64,000 bases of DNA from Leifsonia poae (GCF_027921845.1 NZ_BSEN01000015.1:630636-694635); one strand, 5' to 3'; counted from the stretch's first letter, positions 9,302 to 19,924 are shown. The notes: generated from the sequence alone by a model not told the origin. Made by a program: numbers and translations.

Positions 9302-11790
9302 CCCGGATGTCGTGGGCCGGACGCGCGCGGGCGGTCGTCGCTGCGCGTCCCGTCACCGTGGTCATCACCCTGGTGATCCTCGCCCTCGCTCTCGCGACCG
9401 GACCGATGCACGGACCGCGCCGTCCGCTCGGCGTGTGGCTGGGAACCGGGCCGGGACCGCTCGTCGACGGGCACTGGTGGACGCCGCTCACGTCGGTGCT
9501 CTTCACGAACGACATCGTCGAGCTGATCGTCGCTCTCGTGCTGACGATCGTCCTCGTCGGCGCGGCCGAGCACCTCATGGGCACGTGGCGCACGCTCGTC
9601 GCATTCGTGGCCACCCCGATCGTCGGGATCTCCGCCGGGATCGGGCTGCAGCTGCTCGCCTCGGACACAGGCGAGATGTGGGCGACGAGCGTGCGGCACC
9701 TGGTGGTGCTCGACGTGTTCACCGCGCTGGGCGGCACGATCATGACGGCGAGCGCGTTCGCCGGAGCGCTCTGGCGACGACGCATCCGCGTGCTGACCGT
9801 GCTCGTCGCCGTGGTCTTCCTGCTGTACTCGGGCCTCCCGTCGGATGTCTACCGCTTGGTGGCCGTGTTCGCCGGCCTCGGACTCGGGGTGCTGTTGCGG
9901 CCGACCGCGAAGCGCACCGGATGGGTGCGCAGTTCGCACCACGAGATCCGGGTGCTGCTCGCGTCCGTCGTGGCGGTGACCGCGGTCGGTCCCGTCATCG
10001 GCCTGCTGACACGTTCGCGCTACGGATTGCTGGCGCCGATCGCCCTCCTCTTCACCAGCGAGGCCCCCGACAAGGGGACGCTGCTGGAGCGCTGCCAGGC
10101 GTTCGCCGTGACCCGTCAGTGCGTGCACGACCTGGCGGTCGAGCGGATCAGCGGCGTCGGACCGGTGCTGGTCTCGGTGCTGCCGCTGCTGGTGCTGCTC
10201 GTCGCGGCGTACGGACTGCTGCGGGGGAGCCGCTTCGCGCTCTGGCTGGCGGTCGCGGTGAACGTGCTGCTCGCGGTGCTCTCGGCGTTCTACTTCGGGA
10301 TCCTCCCGCTCGCAGGGGTGACGCCCCGCATCTCGCTGACGCCGCGCTACTGGGAGATCACGGCGATCCTCGCACTGTCATCGCTGCTCCCACTGGCGAT
10401 CGCGGTCGTCCTCGTCGTGCTCCGCAGGCACTTTCCCGTTCGGCCCGCCTCCCGGGCCGTGCAGCGCTACATCCTCATCGTCGTCGCCGCCGGGCTGGCT
10501 CTCTCCTTCTTCTACATCGCCGTCGGGTACCTCCAGAAGGACACCGGTTTCACGCGGCCCCTCGACCTGAGCGATCTCGTGAACGACGTGCTCGAACGCT
10601 TCATCCCCGTGACGTTCCTGCGACGGGAACCCGTGCAGTACCTCCCGACGACGCCGTTCGCCACCTTCGTCTACGACAACGTCGGGACCGTGTTCTGGCT
10701 GGTCGCCGTCCTGGCCGCCATCCCGGTGCTGCGCGGCAGCGGATCACGGCGCGGTGAGACGGATGCCGTGCGTGTGCGCGAGGCGATCGAGCGCGGCGGT
10801 GGCGATGCGATCTCGTTCATGGCCACCTGGCCGGGCAACGACTACTGGTTCGATCCGGTCGACGGGCACGCCATCGCCTACCGCGTGATCGGCCGCGTCG
10901 CGATCACCACCGGCGGCCCGTTCGGCGCTCCGCCCCCGCACGACCGCTCGGTGGACCGCTTCGCGCGATTCTGCGACGACAACGGTTGGACGCCCGTCTT
11001 CTACAGCGTCGACGCCGCCTTCGAGGGGCTCTTCCGCGAGATGGGATGGTCGACCATGGTGGTCGCGGAGGAGGCCGTCATCGACCCGCAGAACTGGTCG
11101 ACCACCGGCAAGAAGTGGCAGGATGTGCGCTCGTCCATCAATCGGGCGGAACGTGCGGGCATCCGGGCCGAGTGGACGACGTTCGCCGCCCTCCCGCTCA
11201 GCCAGGTCGTGCAGCTCTCGGACATCTCGGAGCAGTGGGTGGCCGAGAAGGACCTGCCGGAGATGGGCTTCACCCTCGGCGGCCTGGACGAACTGCGTGA
11301 TCCCGCCGTTCGGCTGATGCTCGCCGTGGACGAGGAGGGACGGATCGAGGGGGTCACCAGCTGGCTGCCCACCTTCCGCGACGGCGTCGTGGTCGGCTGG
11401 ACGCTCGACTTCATGCGTCGTCGGCCCGGCAGCATCAACGGCGTGATGGAGTTCCTGATCGCCGAGGCGGCCATCCGGATGCGCGACGACGGCATCGAGT
11501 TCATGAGCCTGTCGGCGGCGCCCCTCGCGCACACCGCTGTCGAACCGGAGGACGCGGAGCGCAGCGGCATGGACCGCACGCTCGGATTCCTGAGCTCGTC
11601 CTTGGAGCCCGTGTACGGCTTCCGGTCGCTGCTGCGCTTCAAGCGCAAGTTCCAGCCGGCCCAGCGGCCGATGATCATGGCGTACCCCGACCCGGTCGCA
11701 CTGCCGGCGATCGGCGTCGCGCTGATCCGGGCGTACCTGCCGCAGCTGTCGGTGCGGCAAGCGGCGGCCCTGGCACGCGGGCGCGGCTGA
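9298..11790 (+). CDS. Rhomboid-like domain fused to MprF-type aminoacyl-phosphatidylglycerol synthase (DUF2156)
   Basis: This 830-residue protein has three parts. Residues 1-200 form about six membrane helices with rhomboid-like features: HWWTPLTSVLF at 59-69, an acidic residue after the next helix, and GTWRTL. Residues 210-480 are a second membrane block. Residues 490-830 are a cytosolic DUF2156/MprF catalytic domain (two GNAT-like lobes, FMATWPGNDYWFD start, LSAAPLAH near the end). MprF enzymes transfer Lys or Ala from charged tRNA to phosphatidylglycerol, lowering surface charge against cationic peptides. The rhomboid catalytic Ser and His appear to be replaced (LDVFTALGG, AVFAGLGLG), so protease activity is unlikely. 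Translation is coupled to the esterase gene by ATGA overlap. Confidence 0.85.
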   Translation: MTRMSWAGRARAVVAARPVTVVITLVILALALATGPMHGPRRPLGVWLGTGPGPLVDGHWWTPLTSVLFTNDIVELIVALVLTIVLVGAAEHLMGTWRTLVAFVATPIVGISAGIGLQLLASDTGEMWATSVRHLVVLDVFTALGGTIMTASAFAGALWRRRIRVLTVLVAVVFLLYSGLPSDVYRLVAVFAGLGLGVLLRPTAKRTGWVRSSHHEIRVLLASVVAVTAVGPVIGLLTRSRYGLLAPIALLFTSEAPDKGTLLERCQAFAVTRQCVHDLAVERISGVGPVLVSVLPLLVLLVAAYGLLRGSRFALWLAVAVNVLLAVLSAFYFGILPLAGVTPRISLTPRYWEITAILALSSLLPLAIAVVLVVLRRHFPVRPASRAVQRYILIVVAAGLALSFFYIAVGYLQKDTGFTRPLDLSDLVNDVLERFIPVTFLRREPVQYLPTTPFATFVYDNVGTVFWLVAVLAAIPVLRGSGSRRGETDAVRVREAIERGGGDAISFMATWPGNDYWFDPVDGHAIAYRVIGRVAITTGGPFGAPPPHDRSVDRFARFCDDNGWTPVFYSVDAAFEGLFREMGWSTMVVAEEAVIDPQNWSTTGKKWQDVRSSINRAERAGIRAEWTTFAALPLSQVVQLSDISEQWVAEKDLPEMGFTLGGLDELRDPAVRLMLAVDEEGRIEGVTSWLPTFRDGVVVGWTLDFMRRRPGSINGVMEFLIAEAAIRMRDDGIEFMSLSAAPLAHTAVEPEDAERSGMDRTLGFLSSSLEPVYGFRSLLRFKRKFQPAQRPMIMAYPDPVALPAIGVALIRAYLPQLSVRQAAALARGRG

Positions 11791-11801
11791 GCGGTGCGTG
11801 G

Positions 11802-11807
11802 TACTCT
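11802..11807 (+). promoter_or_regulatory. -10 box of the leuA leader transcript
   Basis: TACTCT lies 7 nt before the GTG of the leucine leader peptide. Transcription would therefore begin at or next to that start codon, giving a leaderless first ORF. No clear -35 is visible. Confidence 0.5.
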
Positions 11808-11814
11808 CGTTTCT

Positions 11815-11840
11815 GTGTACGGTCTGCTCCTTCTTAGCTG

Positions 11841-11856
<16 letters not shown>
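11815..11856 (+). CDS. leuL: leuA leader peptide with four consecutive Leu codons
   Basis: A 13-codon ORF, GTG to TAG, reads MYGLLLLSCRDES. Codons 4-7 are CTG CTC CTT CTT, four leucines in a row directly upstream of the leucine biosynthesis gene. The last codons overlap the left arm of a perfect 10-bp hairpin (11841-11850 with 11869-11878). The arrangement is that of a ribosome-sensing attenuator: when charged leucyl-tRNA is scarce the ribosome would stall on the Leu run and alter the downstream fold. Leader-peptide control of leuA is known in Actinobacteria. The peptide is too short to recognise by any other means. Confidence 0.85.
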
Positions 11857-13698
<1,842 letters not shown>

Positions 13699-13717
13699 CA
13701 CGCGTCGGATTTCGCGA

Positions 13718-13765
13718 AGAACTCCGGAACTCGTCGGTCTCAGGGCCTTGGAGTTCCGGAGTTCT
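13718..13765. terminator. Hairpin between convergent leuA and TRIC-channel genes
   Basis: Arms 13718-13732 and 13751-13765 are perfect 15-bp complements (AGAACTCCGGAACTC and its reverse complement) around an 18-nt loop. It lies between convergent genes and could end transcription from both sides. There is no T-run, so Rho-independent function is uncertain. Confidence 0.55.
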
Positions 13766-13854
13766 GCGTTTGCGGGCGGCGTGGCGCTGCGGGCATCCGG
13801 AGTTGCGGGAGTTGCGGGTGCGGACGCGGCGCTGTGCCGCTAGTCGAGCTGGGG

Positions 13855-14610
13855 CTACTCGGGCTTGTCGAGCTTGTAGCGCGGGATCTTGTAGCGCGGG
13901 ATCGAGCCCGTCTCGGTGCGCTCGTCGACGCGCACGGCGCGCCACGAGAGACGCGGCCAGCGCGGCCGGGGGATGCGGCTCAGCTCCCGTTGCTCCGGGA
14001 GGCTCCAGCCGAAACGCACCGCCAGCAACCGGATGATCGTGGTCACGGCGACGCAGACGATCGCGGCCACCGGAATGGGCACGCCGAGGTCGACGAGGAC
14101 GACCAGCACGATCGTGCCGGCGCCCGCGGCGACCGCGTAGAGCGAACCGACGTGCATCAGGGCGATGGGCAGGTTCAGCAGGAGATCCCGCAGGATCGAC
14201 CCTCCGACCGCGGAGACCACGCCCACGAAGATCGCGGGCACCTCCGGAAGCCCGAGCGACAGCGCCTTGGTCGCGCCGATGGCGCCGAACAGCCCGATCG
14301 TGAGCGCGTCGAGGAAGGTGATGATCGGGTCGAGGCGCCGGAACATCCGCACCAGGAGCATCCCGACCAGTGCGGCGACGACCGTGATCGGCAGATACCA
14401 GTTCGACTGCAGGGCGACCGGACGCACCACCAGCAGGATGTCGCGCAGCAGGCCGCCGCCGACACCCGTGGCGACGCCGATGATCGCGACACCGAGCAGG
14501 TCGAGGCGGCGGTCGCGGAAGCCGGACGCGAACATCGCACCCTGCAGGCTGCCGACCCCTACCGCCACCAGATCGACCCAGATGGGGATCGTGAGGGCGG
14601 TGGTGCTCAT
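13855..14610 (-). CDS. Trimeric intracellular cation (TRIC) channel family protein
   Basis: The 251-residue membrane protein has two repeats of about three helices each. Each repeat holds a glycine-rich signature: [16 protein letters not shown] in the first and [16 protein letters not shown] in the second. This duplicated G-x-G-G-x-x-R-D pattern defines the UPF0126/YadS family, now placed with bacterial TRIC cation channels. A basic C-terminal tail of about 45 residues is cytosolic. It faces recO divergently; the 61-bp gap holds both promoters. A physiological role in potassium or glycine handling has been suggested for relatives but cannot be read here. Confidence 0.9.
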   Translation of the reverse strand: MSTTALTIPIWVDLVAVGVGSLQGAMFASGFRDRRLDLLGVAIIGVATGVGGGLLRDILLVVRPVALQSNWYLPITVVAALVGMLLVRMFRRLDPIITFLDALTIGLFGAIGATKALSLGLPEVPAIFVGVVSAVGGSILRDLLLNLPIALMHVGSLYAVAAGAGTIVLVVLVDLGVPIPVAAIVCVAVTTIIRLLAVRFGWSLPEQRELSRIPRPRWPRLSWRAVRVDERTETGSIPRYKIPRYKLDKPE

Positions 14611-14671
14611 ACGTCACTTTGTATCATGCGCGGCTGACCCGGACTGTCGGTGTTACGCGGGATACTTGAGT

Positions 14672-15412
14672 GTGCCTGTCTACCGTGATGAAGCCGTCGT
14701 GCTGCGCACCCACAAGCTGGGCGAAGCCGACCGGATCGTCACGATGCTCACCCGCCAGCACGGCAAGGTGCGGGCGGTGGCGAAGGGGGTCCGCCGCACC
14801 GCCTCGAAGTTCGGCTCGCGCCTCGAGCCGTTCATGGTCGCGGATGTGCAGCTCTACGAGGGCCGCAGCCTCGACGTGATCACCCAGGCCGAGTCGCTCG
14901 GCGCCTACGGCGCGCTGATCGCGGGGGACTACGCCAGCTACACGGCGGCGAACGCCATGGTCGAGACGGCCGATCGCGTGACCGAGGCGGAATCGTCGTT
15001 GCAGCAGTACCTGCTGCTCGTCGGAGCGCTCCGCTCGCTCTCACGGCAGGAGCACGGGGCCTCCTTGACCCTCGACTCGTACCTTCTGCGGGCGCTGTCG
15101 CTGGCCGGCTGGGCGCCGAGCTTCCTCGACTGCTCGCGCTGCGGGGCACCCGGTCCGCACCTGTCGCTCGTGGTGCAGCTCGGCGGCGTGGTCTGCACCG
15201 ACTGCGCCCCGCAGGGTGCGCCACGACTCGACACGCAGACGGTGGGGCTGCTCGGCGCGCTGCTCAGCGGCGACTGGGAGGCGGCGGACGAGACCGACGA
15301 CGCTACGCGGTCGAAGGCGAGCGGCGTCGTCGCTGCGTACACGCAGTGGCACCTCGAGCGCGGTCTGCGATCCCTGGCGCACGTGCAGCACGAACGGAAA
15401 GCGAACGGATGA
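14672..15412 (+). CDS. recO: DNA repair protein RecO
   Basis: The 246-residue protein begins [20 protein letters not shown], the conserved RecO OB-fold start. A helical part and a CxxC...CxxC zinc site follow (CSRCGAPG and CTDCAP). RecO loads RecA on SSB-coated gaps with RecR. GTG 14672 is chosen because a GATACT box ends 5-6 nt upstream; TTG 14666 is an in-frame alternative. It overlaps uppS (ATGA), and the recO-uppS pair is typical of actinobacteria. Confidence 0.95.
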   Translation: MPVYRDEAVVLRTHKLGEADRIVTMLTRQHGKVRAVAKGVRRTASKFGSRLEPFMVADVQLYEGRSLDVITQAESLGAYGALIAGDYASYTAANAMVETADRVTEAESSLQQYLLLVGALRSLSRQEHGASLTLDSYLLRALSLAGWAPSFLDCSRCGAPGPHLSLVVQLGGVVCTDCAPQGAPRLDTQTVGLLGALLSGDWEAADETDDATRSKASGVVAAYTQWHLERGLRSLAHVQHERKANG

Positions 15413-16218
15413 GCCCCAAGCCCTACACGCACAAAGACGCGGTGGAGTTCCGCCCGCTCGACTGGACGGGTCTGTATCCGCCCGAGCTGCCGATCTCCGC
15501 TGTGCCCGAGCACGTGGCGGTCGTGATGGACGGCAACGGACGCTGGGCGAACGCGCGCGGGCTCACCCGCATCGAAGGGCACCGCGCGGGCGAGGCAGCC
15601 CTGCTCGACGTGGTCGCCGGAGCGGTGCAGATCGGCGTGAAGCACCTGAGCGTGTACGCGTTCTCCACGGAGAACTGGAAGCGGTCGCCCGAAGAGGTGC
15701 GCTTCCTCATGGGCTTCAACCGCGATGTGCTGCACCGGCGCCGCGACCAGCTGAACGAGTGGGGCGTACGCGTGCGCTGGGCCGGTCGCAAGCCGCGGCT
15801 CTGGTCGTCCGTGATCAAGGAACTGCAGTTCGCCGAGAAGCTGACGGCCGGCAACGACGTGCTCACCCTCACGATGTGCGTCAACTACGGCGGTCGCACC
15901 GAGATCGCGGATGCCGTGCGCACGCTCGCGTCCGAGGTGGCCGCCGGTCGCCTGAAGCCGTCCGCAATCACCGAGAAGAGCATCCAGCGCCACCTGTACG
16001 CGCCCGAGCTGCCGGATGTCGACCTGTTCGTGCGCAGTTCGGGGGAGCAGCGCACCAGCAACTTCATGCTCTGGCAGAGCGCCTACGCCGAGATGGTGTT
16101 TCTCGACACGCTGTGGCCGGACTTCTCCCGCGTCGATCTGTGGCGCGCGATCGAGCTGTACGCGGGGCGCAACCGCCGGTTCGGCGGTGCGGTGGACGCG
16201 CCGGGAATGCCCGGCTGA
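15409..16218 (+). CDS. uppS: Polyprenyl diphosphate synthase (cis-prenyltransferase, UppS)
   Basis: This 269-residue enzyme carries all cis-prenyltransferase blocks: [13 protein letters not shown] with the catalytic Asp, GHRAG, the [10 protein letters not shown] segment, and [20 protein letters not shown] near the C-terminus. It extends farnesyl or geranyl diphosphate with isopentenyl units to make the lipid carrier for peptidoglycan and other envelope polymers. The final chain length cannot be judged. ATG 15409 overlaps the recO stop by 4 nt, so it is translated with recO. Confidence 0.95.
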   Translation: MSPKPYTHKDAVEFRPLDWTGLYPPELPISAVPEHVAVVMDGNGRWANARGLTRIEGHRAGEAALLDVVAGAVQIGVKHLSVYAFSTENWKRSPEEVRFLMGFNRDVLHRRRDQLNEWGVRVRWAGRKPRLWSSVIKELQFAEKLTAGNDVLTLTMCVNYGGRTEIADAVRTLASEVAAGRLKPSAITEKSIQRHLYAPELPDVDLFVRSSGEQRTSNFMLWQSAYAEMVFLDTLWPDFSRVDLWRAIELYAGRNRRFGGAVDAPGMPG

Positions 16219-16239
16219 CCTTCACCGTTGCAGAACTGC

Positions 16240-16947
16240 GTGAGTGAACCCATCAAGATCGACATCTGGTCCGACATCGCCTGCCCGTGGTGCTACATCG
16301 GCAAGCGCAAATTCGAAGCCGGCAGCGGCCTGTTCGCCGGCACCGGCGACGACCGGGCGGTCGAGGTGGAATACCACTCCTTCGAACTCTCGCCCGACAC
16401 CCCCGTCGACTTCGACGGCAGCGAGATCGACTTCCTCGCCGGCCACAAGGGCATGCAGCCCGCACAGGTCTCGCAGATGCTGGAGCGCGTCACCGGCATC
16501 GCGTCATCGGTGGGTCTCGACTACGACTTCGACGTCCTGAAGCACACGAACACCGTGAAGGCGCACGAACTCCTGCACTTCGCGAAGGCGAACGGAAAGC
16601 AGCTGGAGCTCTCCGAGCGGCTCTTCCGGGCGTACTTCACCGAGGGCCGCCACATCGGGCGCGTCGACGACCTCGTCGACCTCGCCGTCGAGGTCGGGCT
16701 CGACCGTGACGCTGCGCGTGCGGCTCTGAGCTCGGAGGAGTTCCTCTCCGACGTGCGGGCCGACCAGGCATTGGCGCAGGAGTACGGCATCCAGGGCGTT
16801 CCGTTCTTCGTGATCGACGGCCGCTATGGGGTGTCTGGTGCCCAGGACGCGGCGACGTTCGCGCAGGTGCTCGAGCAGGTGTGGTCGGAGCGAGCTGCGG
16901 GCGCCGGAGCCGCCGCGGACGCTTCGGGTGCCGAGGTGACCGCGTGA
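16240..16947 (+). CDS. DsbA family oxidoreductase (FrnE-like)
   Basis: The 235-residue thioredoxin-fold protein opens with IKIDIWSDIACPWCYIGKRK. The CPWC active site and the closing IQGVPFFVIDGRYGVSGAQ block with cis-Pro are typical of the cytosolic FrnE/DsbA-like branch. No signal peptide is present. GTG 16240 is used as start; TTG 16228 is possible. Substrates of these proteins are mostly unknown; some aid oxidative stress tolerance. A small Cys-containing ORF overlaps its stop. Confidence 0.93.
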   Translation: MSEPIKIDIWSDIACPWCYIGKRKFEAGSGLFAGTGDDRAVEVEYHSFELSPDTPVDFDGSEIDFLAGHKGMQPAQVSQMLERVTGIASSVGLDYDFDVLKHTNTVKAHELLHFAKANGKQLELSERLFRAYFTEGRHIGRVDDLVDLAVEVGLDRDAARAALSSEEFLSDVRADQALAQEYGIQGVPFFVIDGRYGVSGAQDAATFAQVLEQVWSERAAGAGAAADASGAEVTA

Positions 16948-17111
16948 CCGCGGCCGAGGTCGCGGGCGCCGGCCTCGCCGCATACCCCGCTGAGGCTCCC
17001 GCGGCGCCTGCCGCTCCCGCGGCTCCTGCGACCTTCTCGCTGATCCCGCTCGGCGACGCGAACGCCGTCGTCTGCGACGGCGACTCCTGCGTCATCCCCG
17101 CCGCCGACTAG
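16944..17111 (+). CDS. Small Ala/Pro-rich ORF ending in a two-cysteine motif
   Basis: A 55-residue ORF starts at GTG 16944, overlapping the stop of the DsbA-like gene by 4 nt. The first 30 residues are almost only Ala and Pro. The end reads LGDANAVVCDGDSCVIPAAD, with cysteines six residues apart. No homolog is recognised. Coupling to a thiol oxidoreductase makes the paired cysteines suggestive of a redox partner or metal ligand, but that is inference. The GCG-rich repeats could also be a chance ORF. Confidence 0.5.
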   Translation: MTAAEVAGAGLAAYPAEAPAAPAAPAAPATFSLIPLGDANAVVCDGDSCVIPAAD

Positions 17112-17132
17112 CCCCGTCGCGTCCCCCTTTCG

Positions 17133-17191
17133 ATGAGGGGTCCAGACACGCCGTTCGATTGTCGATCTCGCGGCGCGTCTGGACCCCTCAT
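17133..17191. repeat. Palindromic repeat, copy 1 (beside DUF559 gene)
   Basis: The 21-nt arms (17133-17153 and 17171-17191) pair except for one A/C position, around a 17-nt loop. The right arm contains the stop codon of the DUF559 gene. Copy 2 at 18094-18146 has the same core (ACACGCCG against CGGCGCGT), the same mismatch and the same loop length. Confidence 0.85.
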
Positions 17192-18033
17192 TTCGGTGTG
17201 AGCGCCTGCCGCACGCGATTCACCGCTTCATGCGCATTGTTGCGGAGGTGGGCGCGGTCGAGGCGGACCAATTGCCACCCGGCGTTCTGCATTCTCCAGT
17301 GGCGGTCCACGTCTGCCGAGTACTGCGCAGGATCCGATCGATGGTGATCTCCGTCGTATTCGACGACGACGCGTGCTCCTGTGTACACGAGATCCCCGAA
17401 GCCGATGAACGAATCCCGGCTATCGAGGATCGCGATGTTGACCCCCGGCTCGGGAAGACGAGCGCGAATGAGGGCAAGTCGCAGCCGCGTCTCCATCGGG
17501 GAGTCGGTGCGTGGGCGGATCAATCGGAGCGCCCGCCGAAGCCGATCCACCCTCGGACGGTCTGTCGCCGCTTCGACTGCCATCCGGAGCGCATCGGGTT
17601 CGGTCAACGGATTCTTCCGACGCAGGAGCGCGTCTCCTGCGCAGACCAGGTCGTCACCCTCGAGCAGGCTGGCGAGCTCGCACCACACCTCCACGGCTTG
17701 CGGCACGCGAAGTCCTGACCGGATTCGCAGCGAATCCTGGTCGATCCGGAGTCTGTGGCCGATGACACCCGCTCCTTTTGGTGCGCGGCGCGGTGCGACC
17801 GTCGAGATATGCAGCTCCGCCTTCCGCTCGATCTCGCGGGGCAGACAGAGACCATAGATCCGAGCAGCTGTGGTGTGGCTGAAGAATCGCTCGACTCCCA
17901 TCCTCGCCTGAGCGGCATGGCAGCGGTCGAAGAGCTCAGCTTCGGCAGAGGCGAGCTCGGCCGCGTCCGGCTCGGTCGAGCCGCGCGAGCTCGATCGTCT
18001 CGTCGAGGGCTGCGGGGATGGTGCGGCTCGCAT
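17188..18033 (-). CDS. DUF559/Vsr-like endonuclease-domain protein with AbiEi-like N-terminus
   Basis: The 281-residue protein starts at ATG 18033, with GGTGGG a few nt upstream; an open extension to 18117 lacks a signal. Residues about 50-120 resemble the AbiEi-type antitoxin module (SHTTAARIYGLCLP...HISTVAPRRAPKGAGVIGHR). The C-terminal part has the PD-(D/E)XK-like core of DUF559/Vsr proteins: ETRLRLALIRARLPEP, then VVVEYDGDHHR, and a closing WQLVRL. Such solitary proteins are frequent in Actinobacteria and their role is not established. Both ends lie against matching palindromic repeats, and the stop codon lies inside one of them. Nuclease activity is inferred, not shown. Confidence 0.85.
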   Translation of the reverse strand: MRAAPSPQPSTRRSSSRGSTEPDAAELASAEAELFDRCHAAQARMGVERFFSHTTAARIYGLCLPREIERKAELHISTVAPRRAPKGAGVIGHRLRIDQDSLRIRSGLRVPQAVEVWCELASLLEGDDLVCAGDALLRRKNPLTEPDALRMAVEAATDRPRVDRLRRALRLIRPRTDSPMETRLRLALIRARLPEPGVNIAILDSRDSFIGFGDLVYTGARVVVEYDGDHHRSDPAQYSADVDRHWRMQNAGWQLVRLDRAHLRNNAHEAVNRVRQALTPK

Positions 18034-18093
18034 CGGCCCACCCTGGCACAGCCCGCGGGTCTTGCCCGAACGTTCTCCACAGTTCGGCGAATC

Positions 18094-18146
18094 AGGGGTC
18101 CTGACACGCCGTCGCATGCGTCGGTACGCGGCGCGTCGGGGCCCCT
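18094..18146. repeat. Palindromic repeat, copy 2 (upstream of DUF559 gene)
   Basis: Arms 18094-18111 and 18129-18146 pair with 15 Watson-Crick pairs, two G/T wobbles and one A/C mismatch, around a 17-nt loop. The core matches copy 1 at 17133-17191. It lies about 60 bp upstream of the DUF559 start codon. Confidence 0.8.
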
Positions 18147-18169
18147 TCTGCGTGCGGGAGGGAGGGGCG

Positions 18170-18700
18170 CTACTCGGGGTCGGTGATGTCGGCGACGGTG
18201 GCGCCGAACGCGGTGACGAGTTCGTCGGCGTCGACGAAGAGGGAGTAGCCGTGCTCGCCGGCGCCCATCGAGACGGTGCGTCCCACGACGGTCTCGTCGA
18301 CGACGACCGGCCAGGCGGTGGTGCTGCCGAACGGCGTGATCGTGCCGCGAACGTAACCGGTGGCCTCGAACGCGACCTGAGCGTCGGGCAGCTGAAGCTT
18401 GTTCACGCCCAGGAGCCCGCGCAGTTTCGGCCACGAGATCTTGCGGCCGCCGGGCACCAGCGCGAAGACGAAGGTCCCGTCGCTGCGCTTGACGACCAGG
18501 GACTTCACGATGTCCGACGGCTGGATCCCGAGGAGCTGCGCGGCCTCGTCGAGGCTCCTGGCCGCCGGTCGTTCGATGACCCGGATGCTCACGCCGCGCG
18601 CCCGCGCATCGGCCTCGACGCGCGCGCGCCCGGTCTCCTGAGCGGTCTCCACAGGAGAGTCGTTGCTCGGAGTCTCCACAGCATCCTGCCCCTCGGTCAT
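18170..18700 (-). CDS. Cys-tRNA(Pro)/aminoacyl-tRNA deacylase, YbaK/EbsC family
   Basis: The 176-residue protein begins with a 25-residue acidic tail-like segment followed by the YbaK fold. SLDEAAQLLGIQPSDIVKSLVVK, the central FVFALVPGGRKISWPKLRGLLG with the conserved Lys region, and GYVRGTITPFGSTTAWPVVVDE are typical. YbaK enzymes clear mischarged tRNA such as Cys-tRNA(Pro) in trans. The start is ATG 18700. It is transcribed divergently from dusB across a 33-bp gap. Confidence 0.92.
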   Translation of the reverse strand: MTEGQDAVETPSNDSPVETAQETGRARVEADARARGVSIRVIERPAARSLDEAAQLLGIQPSDIVKSLVVKRSDGTFVFALVPGGRKISWPKLRGLLGVNKLQLPDAQVAFEATGYVRGTITPFGSTTAWPVVVDETVVGRTVSMGAGEHGYSLFVDADELVTAFGATVADITDPE

Positions 18701-18733
18701 GGCCTACCGCGCTTTCTGGGAGAATTGAGTGAA

Positions 18734-19924
18734 ATGTCTACTACAGCAACGATAAGCCACGCACCCCAGCTGACCATCGGTCCGCTGGCGCTCGACGTGC
18801 CCGTCGTACTGGCGCCGATGGCGGGGATCACCAACACCGCGTTCCGCCGGCTCTGCCGCGAGTTCGGCGCCGGGCTCTACGTGAGCGAGATGATCACCTC
18901 ACGAGCGCTGGTCGAGCGCACTCCCGAATCCCTGCGACTCATCACACATCACGAGTCCGAGACGCCCCGTTCCATCCAGCTCTACGGCGTCGACCCGAAG
19001 ACGGTGTCCGAGGCGGTCACGATGCTCGTCGCGGAGGACCGCGCCGACCACATCGACCTGAACTTCGGATGCCCGGTGCCCAAGGTCACCCGCAAGGGCG
19101 GGGGAGCGGCGCTTCCCTGGAAGCTCGGTCTCTTCCGCGAGATCGTCGAGGGCGCGGTGAAGGCCGCCGGATCCATCCCGCTCACGGTCAAGATGCGCAA
19201 GGGCATCGACAGCGATCACCTCACCTACCTCGAGGCGGCCAAGGCCGCGGAGGGAGCCGGTGTCGCATCGATCGCGCTGCACGCTCGAACGGCGGCGGAG
19301 TTCTACTCCGGGCACGCGGACTGGTCCGCCATCGCGAAGCTCAAGGAGACGATCACGGGCACCCCGGTGCTCGGGAACGGCGACATCTGGTCGGCGGCAG
19401 ACGCACTCCGGATGGTCGATGAGACCGGCTGCGACGGCGTCGTCGTCGGTCGCGGGTGCCTCGGGCGTCCATGGCTGTTCGGCGACCTCGCGGCGGCCTT
19501 CCGGGCACGCGCGGGGGAGATCGATGCCGCTGAGGCGGCGCGCGCCCAGGCGCATCCGAGTCTCGGGCAGGTCGCGGCGACGTTCCGGCGGCACGCGGAA
19601 CTGCTCGTCGAGTTCTTCGAGAGCGAAGAGCGCGGCTGCCGGGACATCCGCAAGCACGTCGCGTGGTACTTCAAGGGCTATCCCGTCGGCGGCGACCTCC
19701 GGGCGAGCCTGGCCACGGTCGACACGCTCGAGCACCTCGACGATCTGCTCGCGACGCTCGACTGGTCGCAGGAGTACCCCGGCGAGGCGGCGGAGGGGCA
19801 GCGCGGTCGCGCCGGATCCCCCAAGCGGCCCGCACTTCCCGACGGATGGCTCGCGAGCCGCGAGCTCGACGGGTACCAGCGCGCAGAGGTCGCCGAGGCG
19901 GAGGTTCACAACAGTGGCGGATGA
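18734..19924 (+). CDS. dusB: tRNA-dihydrouridine synthase
   Basis: The 396-residue flavoenzyme shows APMAGITNTAFRRLCREFGAGLYVSEMI at the N-terminus, the catalytic Cys in HIDLNFGCPVPKVTRKGGG and the FMN-binding LGNGDIWSAADA and VVVGRGCLGRPWLF segments. It reduces uridines in the tRNA D-loop. ATG 18734 follows a GAGAAT box by about 8 nt. It overlaps the GTG of dgt by 11 nt, so the two are translationally coupled. Confidence 0.96.
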   Translation: MSTTATISHAPQLTIGPLALDVPVVLAPMAGITNTAFRRLCREFGAGLYVSEMITSRALVERTPESLRLITHHESETPRSIQLYGVDPKTVSEAVTMLVAEDRADHIDLNFGCPVPKVTRKGGGAALPWKLGLFREIVEGAVKAAGSIPLTVKMRKGIDSDHLTYLEAAKAAEGAGVASIALHARTAAEFYSGHADWSAIAKLKETITGTPVLGNGDIWSAADALRMVDETGCDGVVVGRGCLGRPWLFGDLAAAFRARAGEIDAAEAARAQAHPSLGQVAATFRRHAELLVEFFESEERGCRDIRKHVAWYFKGYPVGGDLRASLATVDTLEHLDDLLATLDWSQEYPGEAAEGQRGRAGSPKRPALPDGWLASRELDGYQRAEVAEAEVHNSGG

